From assembly GCA_028564705.1 (NCBI GenBank), contig JAPXFQ010002130.1, positions 870,501 through 934,500 of the forward strand: DNA of 64,000 nt, read 5' to 3'. The position numbers and the translations under genes were made by a program. The notes below the pieces were generated by a model. That model was given only the letters and a program-made list of their open reading frames with translations. It had not been told where the DNA came from and did not search any database. Positions 1 to 11,600 of the stretch are shown one piece after another. The DNA is from Apricaphanius iberus (Eukaryota; Chordata; Actinopteri; Cyprinodontiformes; Aphaniidae). How positions within the stretch are numbered: position 1 is the first letter of the stretch; each line of letters begins with the position of its first letter.

Positions 1-756
1 ATATTATCTATATGTGTATGTATTAGTATTTTTAACTCATTGCTGTGTTCCAAAGATACCATCAATTTATTTTTTTCTGACTTTGAAAATCTAAATCTCT
101 GACACTACTATAGAAAAGTAGAGTTAGCCCCTCTGAGCTGTGTTCATCTTTGAAAACTGTCTGCAGCTGAGTTACTGTGTAGGTTAACCAGATAGATATT
201 AATTTATCTGAAACACAGCAGCAAGTTAAATGATTCCATAATGTACTTTATAACCCATGTTTAATCAGATACCAGCTCTCCTATAGTATTTATAGTGTCA
301 GATCGACACAGCTCAGCAGCTCAACAGCAACATTGTTGGTTGGTTAAATAAACATGGAGTTAATTACTAATTCAACATAGGGTCAGGTTGATTTTAATAG
401 CTTTTAATTGATGAAATCAATGAAAGCATCATTTGAAAATTGCATTTGTATTTGCATGGGTTATTTTTTGTCTGTGTAGTTAGACGTTAGCATGGAAACC
501 TGAATGAAGGAACTTTTTATCAAACCAGCCTCCTATTTAAGGCTTCCAGGTACAGCCAATGTTACAGTGCCAACTTACGATGCAACTTTTTTTTTAACAA
601 GACACTGAAAAGGCAGCCATTTGTTAGCTGGCTTGAGAAAAGTGTTACATGATTGTTTGTTAAATAAATGGAGTCATGCTGAGCGCATAATGTGGTAATT
701 AAACTTTAACCGGAAAAAACAATACTGTTTGAAATTGTTCTTCCAAACTATCCAGA
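1..756. other. AT-rich DNA, no gene seen
   Basis: No reading frame, RNA gene or repeat that I recognise. It could be intronic if the exon-like sequence at 799-1086 is real. Confidence 0.4.
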
Positions 757-798
757 TTGGAGGATTTCAAAGAGCTTTTTTCTTTTTCTTTTATCCAG

Positions 799-1086
799 AG
801 ACACAGTGAGATGTCACGCTACAGGCTAATAGGTTTTCATTCTCACTGTGAAGAGGAGGTGTCGGTTGACAGTGAAAGCATAACCTTGGTCAACAGGAAA
901 CTGTTCAACACTTTGCCCGAGGGGGAACCGACACATCTGCATGACTATCACATGAAGAGGCCTTTTTATGTGGAGATTTGGAGAGAGAGAGAGCACACAT
1001 CTTTTCACTTGCAAATGCGAAAATATCAGCTGGCTGACAACAGTGGAATATTAATGAAATCCTTTATTGGCAACTTTACCTTTAAG
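799..1086 (+). CDS. Candidate internal exon of an unidentified gene
   Basis: A long pyrimidine tract ending in TTTTATCCAG precedes position 799, and AAG|GTGAAT follows 1086. The segment between is 288 nt, exactly 96 codons, open and phase 0 at both ends. The peptide is mixed and charged (it includes YRLIGFHSHCEEEV and KRPFYVEIWREREH), not low-complexity. I do not recognise the family. The open frame runs on to a TAA at 1144-1146, so it could also be a last exon. No partner exon was found in the window, so any parent gene would lie to the left on the same strand as lrig3. It could instead be a fossil transposon reading frame or chance. Confidence 0.28.
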
Positions 1087-1150
1087 GTGAATGGGGTTGT
1101 TTTGTGTCCTACTACTAGGCTCTGTCTAATTAACACTAAATACTAAATAA

Positions 1151-1181
1151 CATGCTTATTGTTATTATAACAATAAGCATG
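1151..1181. repeat. Perfect 15-bp inverted repeat with 1-nt loop
   Basis: CATGCTTATTGTTAT at 1151-1165 is followed, after one T, by its exact reverse complement at 1167-1181. It starts four bases after the TAA of the candidate reading frame at 799-1146. It could form a hairpin or cruciform. No function is assigned. Confidence 0.8.
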
Positions 1182-1182
1182 C

Positions 1183-2010
1183 TGTGAAGACATAAACAGA
1201 ATAAAAAAAACCCAACCTCTGTCCTTATCCAGATGGCAAAAATGAAACTTTTGTTAATTATTCTAACAAAAAGACAGTTTTTACATTTTAGGTTTGTGTT
1301 AGACTGTCAATGGTGAACTACTTTTTGCTTGTTTATCAAAATATTTCTGGCTTTCTGTGGCACTTCTGACATTTCTTTTGAGTTCGGCACCACATCAAAT
1401 GCAAAAAGTGCAATTTAAATGTGAAAGTTTGCCATCCTGTCAGGACAGAAACCGCAGATATAGCCTACCATATACAAAGCTAGGGGCTTAATTGAAAGTC
1501 TGACTATGCAGAATTTCACTCAAGGAACAAATACTTTTATCATGTTAACATTCTTAACATCCTGCTTACATGATTCACAATTCCAAAGCTAAGACAACAA
1601 CAAAGGTAATTCATTGTTCAGCTACAGCTTAAATAAGTAAATCTACTGGATATCGCTTGCCTTTCCTTATGTCAAAAAATGCTAGAAAAAAACATGTGTA
1701 AATCGACAGTGATATACACTAACACACCACCATCTTGGTAAATCATAGATACCACAGTTTTTATAAAGCTGAATTAAGTTTCCTTCACCACATCCATGTC
1801 AGACTAGCAGAATCTAGAAATCACTTACGTAGAACTGGTCTGACAAGGTCAAGCTGGCTAAAAGATCAGGACCTACCACGCTATGCCGTTATCTAAAAAG
1901 GATTCAAGATCGGATGAAAAATCATTCATATCTTTTAGCCTTAATGTAGTGAGAGAAAACCGAACCTTAGCCTGGCTGAAGTCCAACCATACTAGCTGAC
2001 TATTAATCGA
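1183..2010. other. Intergenic, nothing recognised
   Basis: AT-rich DNA without a convincing coding region or a repeat family I can name. Confidence 0.4.
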
Positions 2011-2215
2011 GCTAACACACCCAGATAATGCATTTAAAAAGCCACTCAGCGTAGTAGTTGGTGTCTTGGCAGGCGATCTTTGGGCCTACGTGGGACACCA
2101 GCTCCTCATACTGGGTGGGCAGGTGAGTTTCTCCAACATGGCAAAGGACCAGTGTCCGGGGATGCATCTGCTGCCGCTCAACTGGGTCTTTAGCTCCACG
2201 ATCCCCTGTTGGAGG

Positions 2216-2257
2216 GGGAACACTCCGCTTAGCTGGAGTGTTCCCAGCTAAGCGGAG
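2216..2257. repeat. Two overlapping inverted repeats (A-B-A'-B' order)
   Basis: GGGAACACTCC (2216-2226) pairs with GGAGTGTTCCC (2235-2245), and CTCCGCTTAGCTGG (2223-2236) pairs with CCAGCTAAGCGGAG (2244-2257). Both pairings are perfect and the arms overlap, so only one hairpin can form at a time. The surrounding 2.0-2.5 kb is less AT-rich than its neighbours and may be an unrecognised mobile element. Confidence 0.85.
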
Positions 2258-2555
2258 GCCATCCCGAACACATAAAGCTGTAAGCTCGGAAACCAGTGTC
2301 CACCAGCAGCGACTGCAGCTTCCAGAGGGTTGCGAGAAGGAGGGATGCAGAGAAGGCCAGTGGACTGCTACAGAGCAGTCCTGGTCAGGGTCCTCCCACA
2401 AGTCGTGTATTTCCGGCTTCACATGTTTCAAAATTGTATATTTTGAGGTGCGTCCAGTTTGTTTTGGACCCACTTCGAGGTGCGAATGTTCAAGTGTCCA
2501 ATTAGGGGCGGGCAGCGCATTTCTGACGCTTTGGTGTTAACACACTGTTACAGTC

Positions 2556-2564
2556 AAGATGGCG
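2556..2564 (+). promoter_or_regulatory. YY1-like motif AAGATGGCG
   Basis: Matches the established YY1 core. It lies about 0.9 kb upstream of the lrig3 ATG. A single short match, so use is uncertain. Confidence 0.25.
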
Positions 2565-2714
2565 CTAAGGGGGAAGAGGTTGGTAGACCGATTGTCAGTC
2601 TTTACCGTTGGCTACATTTATCTAATTTCTACCTCTTATCTATTATATTACTCACTGCTAATTCGTTTTCTTTATTTATTACATTTGCTGCAAGGTTCTT
2701 TAAAAAATACTACT

Positions 2715-2960
2715 AGGCAAGGCAAGACAATTTTATTTGTATATCACACTTTCAACAACAAGGTATTTCGTGGTGCTTTGCATGATTCAGTGGTAGAAGA
2801 AACCAAACATGATAAAAGCATAGAAAGTAAAAAAAGGCATTAAGCATAAAGGATGAAAAGCATAAAACATGAAAAGCATAAAACATGAAAAACATGAAAG
2901 ATGAAAGAGAACAAAAAACATGAAAGGCATAAATAATAGAACATTTCCCAATCATAGTAG
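2715..2960. repeat. Teleost interspersed repeat plus degenerate tandem array
   Basis: Starts with GGCAAGGCAAGACAATTTTA and the AACAACAAGGTATTTC-type text seen in many dispersed fish repeats. From about 2843 it passes into a degenerate array of a 10-15 bp unit resembling AAGCATAAAACATGA. The family name is not certain. Confidence 0.6.
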
Positions 2961-3068
2961 GCTTAAATATGATAATAAGATACTTCAGACATAAATAAAT
3001 CACAGGTTATGTAAAATCAGTAACTATCCAAAGAATTTCGGATGGATTTTGAGGCAGCAGCTGAACAC

Positions 3069-3081
3069 ACTACATTTCCCA
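3069..3081 (+). promoter_or_regulatory. ZNF143/THAP11-type promoter motif
   Basis: ACTACATTTCCCA fits the known vertebrate promoter consensus ACTAYRNNNCCCR bound by ZNF143 and THAP11. It lies about 365 bp before the lrig3 ATG in the only GC-richer stretch upstream of the gene, so it probably belongs to the lrig3 core promoter. Confidence 0.5.
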
Positions 3082-3093
3082 TGAACCCCGCGG

Positions 3094-3103
3094 TCCCGCC
3101 CCA
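3094..3103 (+). promoter_or_regulatory. GC box, probable Sp1/KLF site
   Basis: TCCCGCCCCA matches the GC-box core and sits 13 bp downstream of the ZNF143-type motif. No TATA box is evident, consistent with a GC-type promoter. Confidence 0.4.
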
Positions 3104-3445
3104 CGCATACCTCTGGTGTGTGCTCATGCTGCGCTGTGGGGATCCCGCACAGAACAAGTTGCCCCAACAGCAGCGGCGAGGCGAACTGCTCCAAAAGTTT
3201 CTACTCTGGAATGGGAACGTTAAGAAGCAACGCTTTCCTTTTATTTCTCACAGAATCGATCAACACAGGAGAAAGCGGTTGGAGATAGAAACCGAACCGG
3301 TGGATAAAAGCAGTTTTTTGAGTGTGTGTCTGTGTGTGTGGAGGGGGGTGATCTCTTTTACTCAAGAAGTGATTTCGCACTTTGGATTGGTTGCATCCGA
3401 GGACAAAACCAGTGAGGAGCGATCTCCCGAGTGGCGGAGGAAAAA
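3104..3445 (+). other. lrig3: Likely lrig3 5' untranslated region (start site not determined)
   Basis: Sequence between the promoter-like motifs and the ATG. It contains a short GT-rich run near 3319-3340. The region is open in several frames, but none resembles a protein I know, so I treat it as leader. The transcription start cannot be read from sequence. Confidence 0.4.
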
Positions 3446-3642
3446 ATGCTTTCCTATACGCAGCCTGGCAGGTTGGCGAGGTTTGCCGTGTTCTTTCTTC
3501 TGTTTGCGGGACTGGTGCGTGGATCGGGGGCCCACACTGGGACGTGCCCCCCTCCGTGCGTGTGTTTGGGGGAACTTGTGGACTGCGGTCGAGTGAAAAG
3601 AGGCCGAATTCCAGACACGATCCCGGAGTGGACAGTTCAACT
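3446..3642 (+). CDS. lrig3: lrig3 exon 1: signal peptide and LRRNT
   Basis: Codes residues 1-65 plus two bases of Leu-66. Hydrophobic core [12 protein letters not shown], then the Cys-rich N-terminal LRR cap (CPPPCVC...DC). Ends CAACT|GTGAGT, phase 2. Confidence 0.93.
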
Positions 3643-6600
3643 GTGAGTCCACAAAAAATGAGTTTTTGCATCTTCTGACTACTGTGGATACTTGATTTGT
3701 TACGATTTTTTATTTATTGATTACTAGTTATTATTGTGCGGGCTTAGTTGAATACTTTAGTTTACCTGCAGAGGGATGCAATGTCCTACTAAAAGGAAAG
3801 AGCATTAAACCACAGAATTTGGCGGTGTAGAGAAAATCCTACTCTAAAATGTACAAAAGGATAGTAGACATTTTTAGTTTGCCTTTATGTATGGATCGGT
3901 TTGTACAACTATATAAAAAACATAAAAATTCCAACATCCGTAACAGGCCAGCTTGACTAGGCTGTCGGAAACAACACACGTTTTACAAGATTGTGTACAA
4001 AAATGAACAAATATTGCGTGTAGATGCATCAATATATTACCCAGAGATAGAAATTGTCTAATTTTTCAGAAAATTAGCTCGGAGATAGAAGTTGTCTGAG
4101 TTTTAGTGTTTGTTTTTTTTTTAGAAGAGTGTAGGTCATTCATCTGAAAACCTTTTTTTCAGATTTTTCAGAAATGTAGCCTACTGATTATTCACCCAGA
4201 GATCAAAATTGGTTAAATTTCTAGACACACACGAATTAGTCTGGTAGAGAACAGCCTGTCTGATTTACTCCAGATGCACCAATCAAACAGCTGTGGATTG
4301 GAATCAGCAAATATTGTATAAACGCACCAGTGAAAATCTGGAAAAGGTTAAATACATTTCCTATGCTGACATGGGGATAATCTTCCTTTGTATTCTGTTG
4401 TATTGCAGTATTCAAAACTACTACCTCAATCAGTGACCCTCCAGAAAATTGGTATCAGCCAGATACAATCTGATCAGTGCATTTCTAGTTTTGCAGAAAA
4501 TAGAGATTTTTTTCTTCTTCTCCTGGCTTTTCATGTGGGCCTTCATAGATATAGTTGCTACTAGTGGCAGACGTTGGAATTATAGTAAAAACTTAAGTCT
4601 TCATGGATGTTCCAATCAACTATCTGGTCCCTCCCTTCAGAAGTAAGGGAAACAAAGCTCTTGTGGTATTAGTAATATTTTTACGGTGTGGTTAGAACCA
4701 TCCTAGAACGGGTTCTCTCAGTACCTGTTTAGAGTAAAGGCTAAAACCCAAATCTGCAGTGTTAACCTCCTTCCTGAAGTCAAACTGTGTTTTGTATTTT
4801 TGTTTTTTCTCCCCACTGGCTCCACAAGCTGAATTCAACTTTCACGCTCCTGGAGCCACAACTGCATTTCCGACCACAGCTTTAAAAATTATTTTCCTCT
4901 GTGTCTTCTACTTTGCAGATAATTATTCGTGGTGAATTTTTATGGCCCCGTGTTAGGATTTAACAATTGACTCAGTGCCTGCTGAAAGCTGTTGTATTGC
5001 TGCTAAATCGAGTTTTTTTTTTCTTCTCTTTTGCTGCTTTGGAAACTTATAATTGCCAGAGAAAACAGACCCAGCCTGCGCCTCACGACCAAAAACCGTG
5101 GCCTTCCAAAGAAAATCAGAAAAAGGGGGGGTGAAAAATTCCACTCAGAAAAAAAAAAAAAAAAATTCCTTTCACTCTGGCATGCTAATTTACGAGTGAC
5201 TCTCCAGCACATCTTAAACCCCTTAAACCTCCTGACTCTTTGTTTCCCAGCACCCCATTATTTCTGCTGAATTAGTAGCACCGGGGCCAGCAGTGGTACT
5301 GATTTAAGGAGGGGCGTGTAGCATTAGGCTGGAGAAAACTCACACTGGTGAAAAAAACCCCAAAAAACGCTAGAAGATTAAGCCAATGACAACACAGAAA
5401 GATGTTTTCAAATTCTGGTTTTTACTCTTCATATGAAAAAGGAGAAAAGTGTGACGAAATTATTTGAGTAAAAAAAGAAATTAGTGTATACATTGTTAAT
5501 GTATACATTATTATATAAACAGTGTACATTTTATTTTGAAACAAAAAATCAAATTTTATGAATATAAATTGAAGCAAATTATAAAATGAGTTAATTGCGT
5601 CCTTTTGTACATATCCACAGACATTTTGTGAATGGATATGTACAAATCATATACTTTACAAACCATATACTCCCTATGTACCTAAAAAATTGTCGTTTTT
5701 TACGTTAGTTAAGTAGTTTAATGAATTGTCGAGGTAAAAAATGCTCAGATCTAATATATGATTTTATTAATGGCATATCATTTTCTCAGAACTTTCTGTT
5801 ACATTCTACTTTTAAAAAATTCAGATTCTTCACTTGGTCTGGATGAGTCCTACGAAATATTGCACGATTAGAGCATCTACTCTGGGATCAGACCAAAATA
5901 CCTTGACCTTCGACCCTCTGCTGGTGAAGTATTGGAGCTTTACATTCCACTGCTCTTTACAGTACACTGATTAAAAAGGAAAAATAACCTTAAATGATCC
6001 TGAATCAACCCACGGTTGGGTAGAAATAACTTTCCATCAACAGCTATGTTTTTCTAACGTTTTTACGTTTACTTTTTTCAGTACAAAGCGACCACAACTA
6101 CAAAAGTGAAAATGCTGGCAGGGTACCACTCTAAAGAGACATGGTATTAGATGGACTATCCTTGACCCCAGTTATGATGGTTATTTACATATTTATGGTA
6201 TTCTCCTGTTGTGTTTAACTAACTGTTCCTAATTTGCTCCAGACTTACTTTTAGGGGTACCACAAAAAAAATATGGCCGCTTTGAAAATGTTAACAGCTG
6301 CTGTAACAGCAGAATATTCTTTTTTACTTGTCATATTTATTTCATTTATCGTTAACATTTGTAAAAACCCTGTTTGTGTTGCGATAGACTGTTCAATGTT
6401 TAAAGCGTTCCACAACCAAAAGAACAAAGAGAACTATAGTTGATGTTTTTTGTCTTTTTTCTGGAATTTTACAAAATCACAAAGTAGCAAAGGAACCCGG
6501 ACCAGTTTGAAATTGTGTTGTAATGATTCTAAACAGTAGCATGAGCTTAACCAGTGCTACAGTAACAACAAGGAGCATGACATCAAAGATAGCATAAACA

Positions 6601-7607
6601 AAATATGAATTAGGGATCAATTTGGGATACCATTCTAATGTGCTTTAACGCATTAAGATTAACATGTCGTTTTCACTTGAAATTTTATCTTTGTTTTTCT
6701 ATTAATATTTGATTTTTTTATTCTAATTTATCATCATTGGCTGTAAAAGGGAGGGAAGAAAATAAAACATATCTTCCATTTCAATGATTAATAAAAAATT
6801 TTTGTGTTGGAGTAGTATTAGCATTGGTACTCTGTATCGACACGTACTCAGATCCAGGTATCGGTATTGTATCGGTTTGGAAAAAGTATTGTTGCATCCC
6901 TAATTTTAATACATTCTAAAATATGATTGAATGTTTTTTTCTTGTGGACTTTAGTGATATAAATTACATATTTTAACTAACTATTAACTAATGTGCTAAA
7001 GTAGCATATTTCAATGGTTGGATATGGAACATGAGCATGATAGCGACATCTAGTCTATCTAGGTTGTAGTTACAACAACAAAAACATAATTCCAGCCGTT
7101 GGGTTGCCTGGTTCGCTGCCGATACGCCCATTAACCAGCCTGAACTGTGTCCAGTGAGGAATGTATTTTAGAGCAGTTTAAATGACAGCTAACGTTAGCA
7201 AAGTTAGCAAGTGAGTTAGCTTACCGATCCAGGAGGAAAGTCGCTGTTTTCATGTGTGTTTGATGCCGTGAAAATGTTTTATTGGGGTCCATCTAGTGTA
7301 GGCTTAACCTAAAACTACACTAGTTTCTGTTCTGCGGTCACTCCTGTCCTGAGATGGATAACGATATCGGCAGGTTTCCGAAGCAGCTGCTTGACTTGCT
7401 TACTCCACCGTTCCTCTTTGTGCCAGCCGAGCTGAGATGACCATATTGTTGTAACGTAGAGACCGTATCTGTCAACCCGCGGCTGCTACTGGCTGGTAGA
7501 TGTAAATAGCATCATTGTTCTGCTTAGTTTAAATGACCATTTTATTATATTTTAATTTAAACATAATTTGTTAAAAAATGTTTCACTTTCATTCTGCAGT
7601 AGATGTA

Positions 7608-7641
<34 letters not shown>

Positions 7642-8640
7642 TTTCTTTTAAATGTATCTTTTTATGAAAATGTTTCATATATAACCTTTAAATTGGGTAG
7701 CCTATGTTTTTTAGCAGCAGTATTTGTGTTTGTGGGGCTTTAATTGCTGCAACACACGGACACAACCATATCTTTCCTAAAATAACTATAAAAGAAGATG
7801 AAAATAGTTTTTTATCATCATTATCACTCTTATCACAATAAATACCAAAAATATTGGAATGAAATTAAGGTATTTATTGTTCCCACTTAATCTAGACAAA
7901 ACATGTCACACTTCACAAGAACTCAAGTGCAGAACTCCTGGGAGGTCCCTATAGGCACCTCCCACTTTAACATTTTATGACTGTGTTGGCCACGCCCACT
8001 TCAGTCACACAAAAGGTGTTAGGCGTCAAACAAAACCGAACAGATTGATGTCGCTTTGTTTTTGCAGACTGCTTACAATCATTACAGCCTGCCTGGTTTC
8101 TCTGTCTACAGTTATGCTCAGATTTATTTTCCTTCCACCAGTGAGAAACAAATAATAATTTATAACGTCCTCAGGTTTGTCTCTTAGTGTGAACAGTAAC
8201 GACAGGCTCGAGCAGTTTTGAACGGCCGATAAGGTGTTTTCAGCGTGTTCAGTGTGTTTTCAGCAGATGCAGGTTGCAGCCTGTACGCCAGCCTGCGTGT
8301 TATCTTTCTTCACTCAGAGCCTTCTTTGTGAGGGAAATGGAAGTGTAGGGCCTACGCAACGTTTATCTTTGGAGCGTGATAGGACACCTTTCCCACATGG
8401 CCTCCGGTGTCGGGGCTACAACAGCAACCTATCGTCGGGTGAGAAAAAAAGGGGGGGATGGGAGAGGGAGGTGAGGGGGTTCGTTTTAGCAGCGGAAGTA
8501 AAACTCTGCTTGATGTGTTCATGAAACCTTCTGGCAAAGAACAAACACAGACCCAGAATATCCAGCAGGGGTGTCTCAGATGCACAAAAGGCGTTCCTCT
8601 CACTTTTTCTCCAGCATTACAAATACATTAGTAGTTCTTT

Positions 8641-8677
<37 letters not shown>

Positions 8678-11600
8678 CTCCTCCACGGGCTGCTTGATGG
8701 ATTCCAGATGTGGGAGGTAAAAGTGAGGAGGGGGGGAAGGTGTAGGAAAAAAAAGAAGTGTCTGGCACCACAGCGTTGATCATGCTCAGCAGTGCCAATA
8801 ACTCCGCCGCTTTATGGTGCATGAAGCCCTCTCTCTCCAGATTTCTGGTGCTGGTTTTAAGGCAAATTTTCCAAAACGGGCAGCAGACACAAGAGTACAA
8901 CCCCCACTGAGCACCGCAGCCAGGGAACAGGACCAGGACCCGGCTCGGCCGAGCGTAGCCCAAACACAAAGAAGGCTCAGACGAAACTAAAACAGCGAGA
9001 GACAATGAGTAGTCTATGTAGGCATGCTTTATGGAGTTTCTTAGAGCAGAAATACTAAGACACATTTGGTTCTGCACTCTGGTATAAGCTTTAAACACTG
9101 AAGTGCAGACGGAATTATGATTAATTCACATCCAGGCACTACATAAAAATGACAGAAGCCCTGGTAGTGTTTGGCTTTATTTTATTTTTTTTGCAGCATT
9201 TTTTTTTTTTTTTTTTTGCTATCGCTGTGCCGGGGGGGCAGTTTGGGACTCAAATCATCAGTAGCCTACTGTGGATTTTTACTTGTGACTAGGGGTGCAC
9301 AGATACCGTTCTAATGTACTTATATCAGTATCAGTTGAACCAATAAATGTAAAATCTCTGCATATAAACTCTAGGAACTGTGAAATTTTGTTGGTTTTGA
9401 AGCTTGTTTCACCCTGATTTAGTACACAGCAGAGGCTGCACTAGAGGATTTTATTATTTTGACTGGGGGTTAAAAAAAATCCAGTCTTAATCAGTTTTTA
9501 CCTTTTCAAAATGCATATTCTGTAGTATCTAATTTAAATTAATATTCAAGCCTGATAAACTGAACTGAGAATCCACATTGTGCCATTGAGCAGGACGTTT
9601 GGAGCTTGTGAAAAGTGCATTGCATTTATGTTTACTTCTCCCTTCTTTCACAGGGACTTGAGCCATAACAAATTGCAAGTACTCGACAGGAATTTGTTTT
9701 CCAAAGTGCTGCATTTAAAAGAAGTGTAAGTGTTCGTGGTGTTCTGGGTGTTTACCCAGGTTAATGACAGTCTTTTCCACCCTTCATTGTAGTTAAAGTT
9801 TCTCAAACTATTTCTGTTTTCGTCCTTCTACAGGAAGCTCAATCACAACAAATTGGACGCAATACCAGATCTGGGTCCCTATGCTTCAAACATCACAACC
9901 CTCATTCTGTAAGTACAAACAGTTCCATTTGCCTGGATTTCTCTCTGCCAGGACTATTACTGGTGGTTTAACTCCTGAGTCGGGAAGTTGCTGTTCCCTT
10001 TCCCTCAGCTGGGTTAGTTCCCAGACGGGCCAATTGGAGACATGGCAGTAAACCCCAGACGGGCCTGGTGTTTGCAGACAAATGTCACCAGGACTAATGG
10101 AAACATTTTGTCTTCTGTCTGGGAATTCTTCAAAATCAATTTCATCCCACTCTTTTAGGAGAAGTACTGGAGATCAAAAAAATGATTCAAAAATCCTGTT
10201 GACTATTTTATCCCTTGCAAACTGCGAGCTCATAACTGTCTGGAATCCTGTTTTGCAAGACGCGCTTTCAGAATCACACCAGATATTAGTCTGTGAAACC
10301 TCAACAATTTTGATTCGGTCTGTGGCGCATTTCTGAGAACTACCCAGTGTGAAGTTGTTGTGGAGGAATGTACGTGTTGCTAGATGAGGCGTATTCCTCA
10401 TCAAGCCCCGACACGACACTCAGCAACAGCTGGAGGCTGGGCAGTCAGTCAATTAACAATTTGCTTACAGTTTTCGGAAAGAAATCTCACCTCCAGCTAT
10501 ATTTTTTTCCAAGGAAAGAAACATGAGCATGATGGCCTTCCTACAGTTTTTAACTGTGCTCTTACAACTGCAATGTCTTGAGTCTCCTGCAACTTTAAAT
10601 ATGGGTTAGGTTACAGTTTAATCCTTGCTTAGCTTCTAATTTTCCGAAGTGGCTCACGTATAATAAAATAACACAAATGAAAAAGTATTCCTTTCCCTTA
10701 ATGGTCATTAAGGAGTTTTAACATTTTAATGAGGACACCAGGTGACTCGTGCACCTTTCCACTAAGACCAGTACAGTACAGAACGGGTCGCCTTTGAATG
10801 GTTCTGCCGTGTTTCCATTACCTGTGTCCGGTCTGAGCCGACCCCTTTTTTTCGGACTACCTTTGCCTTGGTCCGAAGCGTGCAAAAGTAACCCAACATG
10901 CCCACCTATGGACCAATTGGGCCATTAATGTGAGATCCCTCTCACTCCTTCCTAGAAGCGGTAGCTGCTGATTGGGCTGGAGTTGTTTGTTTGAAATGAT
11001 GTCTCAAAATGTAATAACAGTAACAGCACCAAAATCAAAAATGTTCTCCATAAAAAAAAATATCCAAAGTCTCAGAGAAGGTTTTATTTTTCTTTGCTTT
11101 AAGTAACTCTATATACATAAAAAAACTGAGTGCTTTAAAATCAGTTTTATAGATTTTAGAGAGGGTGTTGGTTTTGATAAAGCTGAAGCTGAAAGCTGAC
11201 TGGGAGAACCAATATTGATACGGGCTACAGCTTCGCCTGCAGCAGGTGAGAAAATGGATTGATATCAGCTGCAGCTTCAGCATCTAAGACAGAGGAAGAC
11301 TGTGAGTGATGGCAGATTTTTTATCAGGTCGCCAAGAGGAACTGAGCTGCGATGTGGGCTGAGTATAGCCTTCCACATGCGGGTTGGAGCAGCAAAGTTG
11401 GCATGTGACGGAGCGGAGGAACAACGGCGAGCCTGCAGTGAGGGGAGGAATAAAGGTGGTATGCGGTGGTAGCAGTAGAGAAGCAGGTGGTCTCCGCGGT
11501 GATCAGAGAGCTGGAGCGAGATCGTGTCGTTATCTCCTTCCACACGCGGTTTGGAGCAGGCCTCTGTTTGATAGCGGTAGCAGGCGAAGTCGGTGTGTGA

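Larger units (their letters stand above)
3643..9653 (+). other. lrig3: lrig3 intron 1
   Basis: 6.0 kb, AT-rich. Contains three degenerate copies of a GAGATAGAAATTGTCT-like unit near 4042, 4081 and 4197, one hAT-type end near 6835-6904, a (TTA)n run, a 35-C run and a second hAT-type end near 9291. No other gene seen. Confidence 0.7.

Noticed and set aside
2012..2473. 153-codon minus-strand open frame
   Set aside because: Peptide not recognised, no splice or promoter context, and it spans the overlapping inverted repeats. Probably chance or transposon DNA.
3042..3596. Long open frames on both strands over the lrig3 5' region
   Set aside because: They overlap exon 1 in other frames, resemble no protein and are explained by the higher GC content there.
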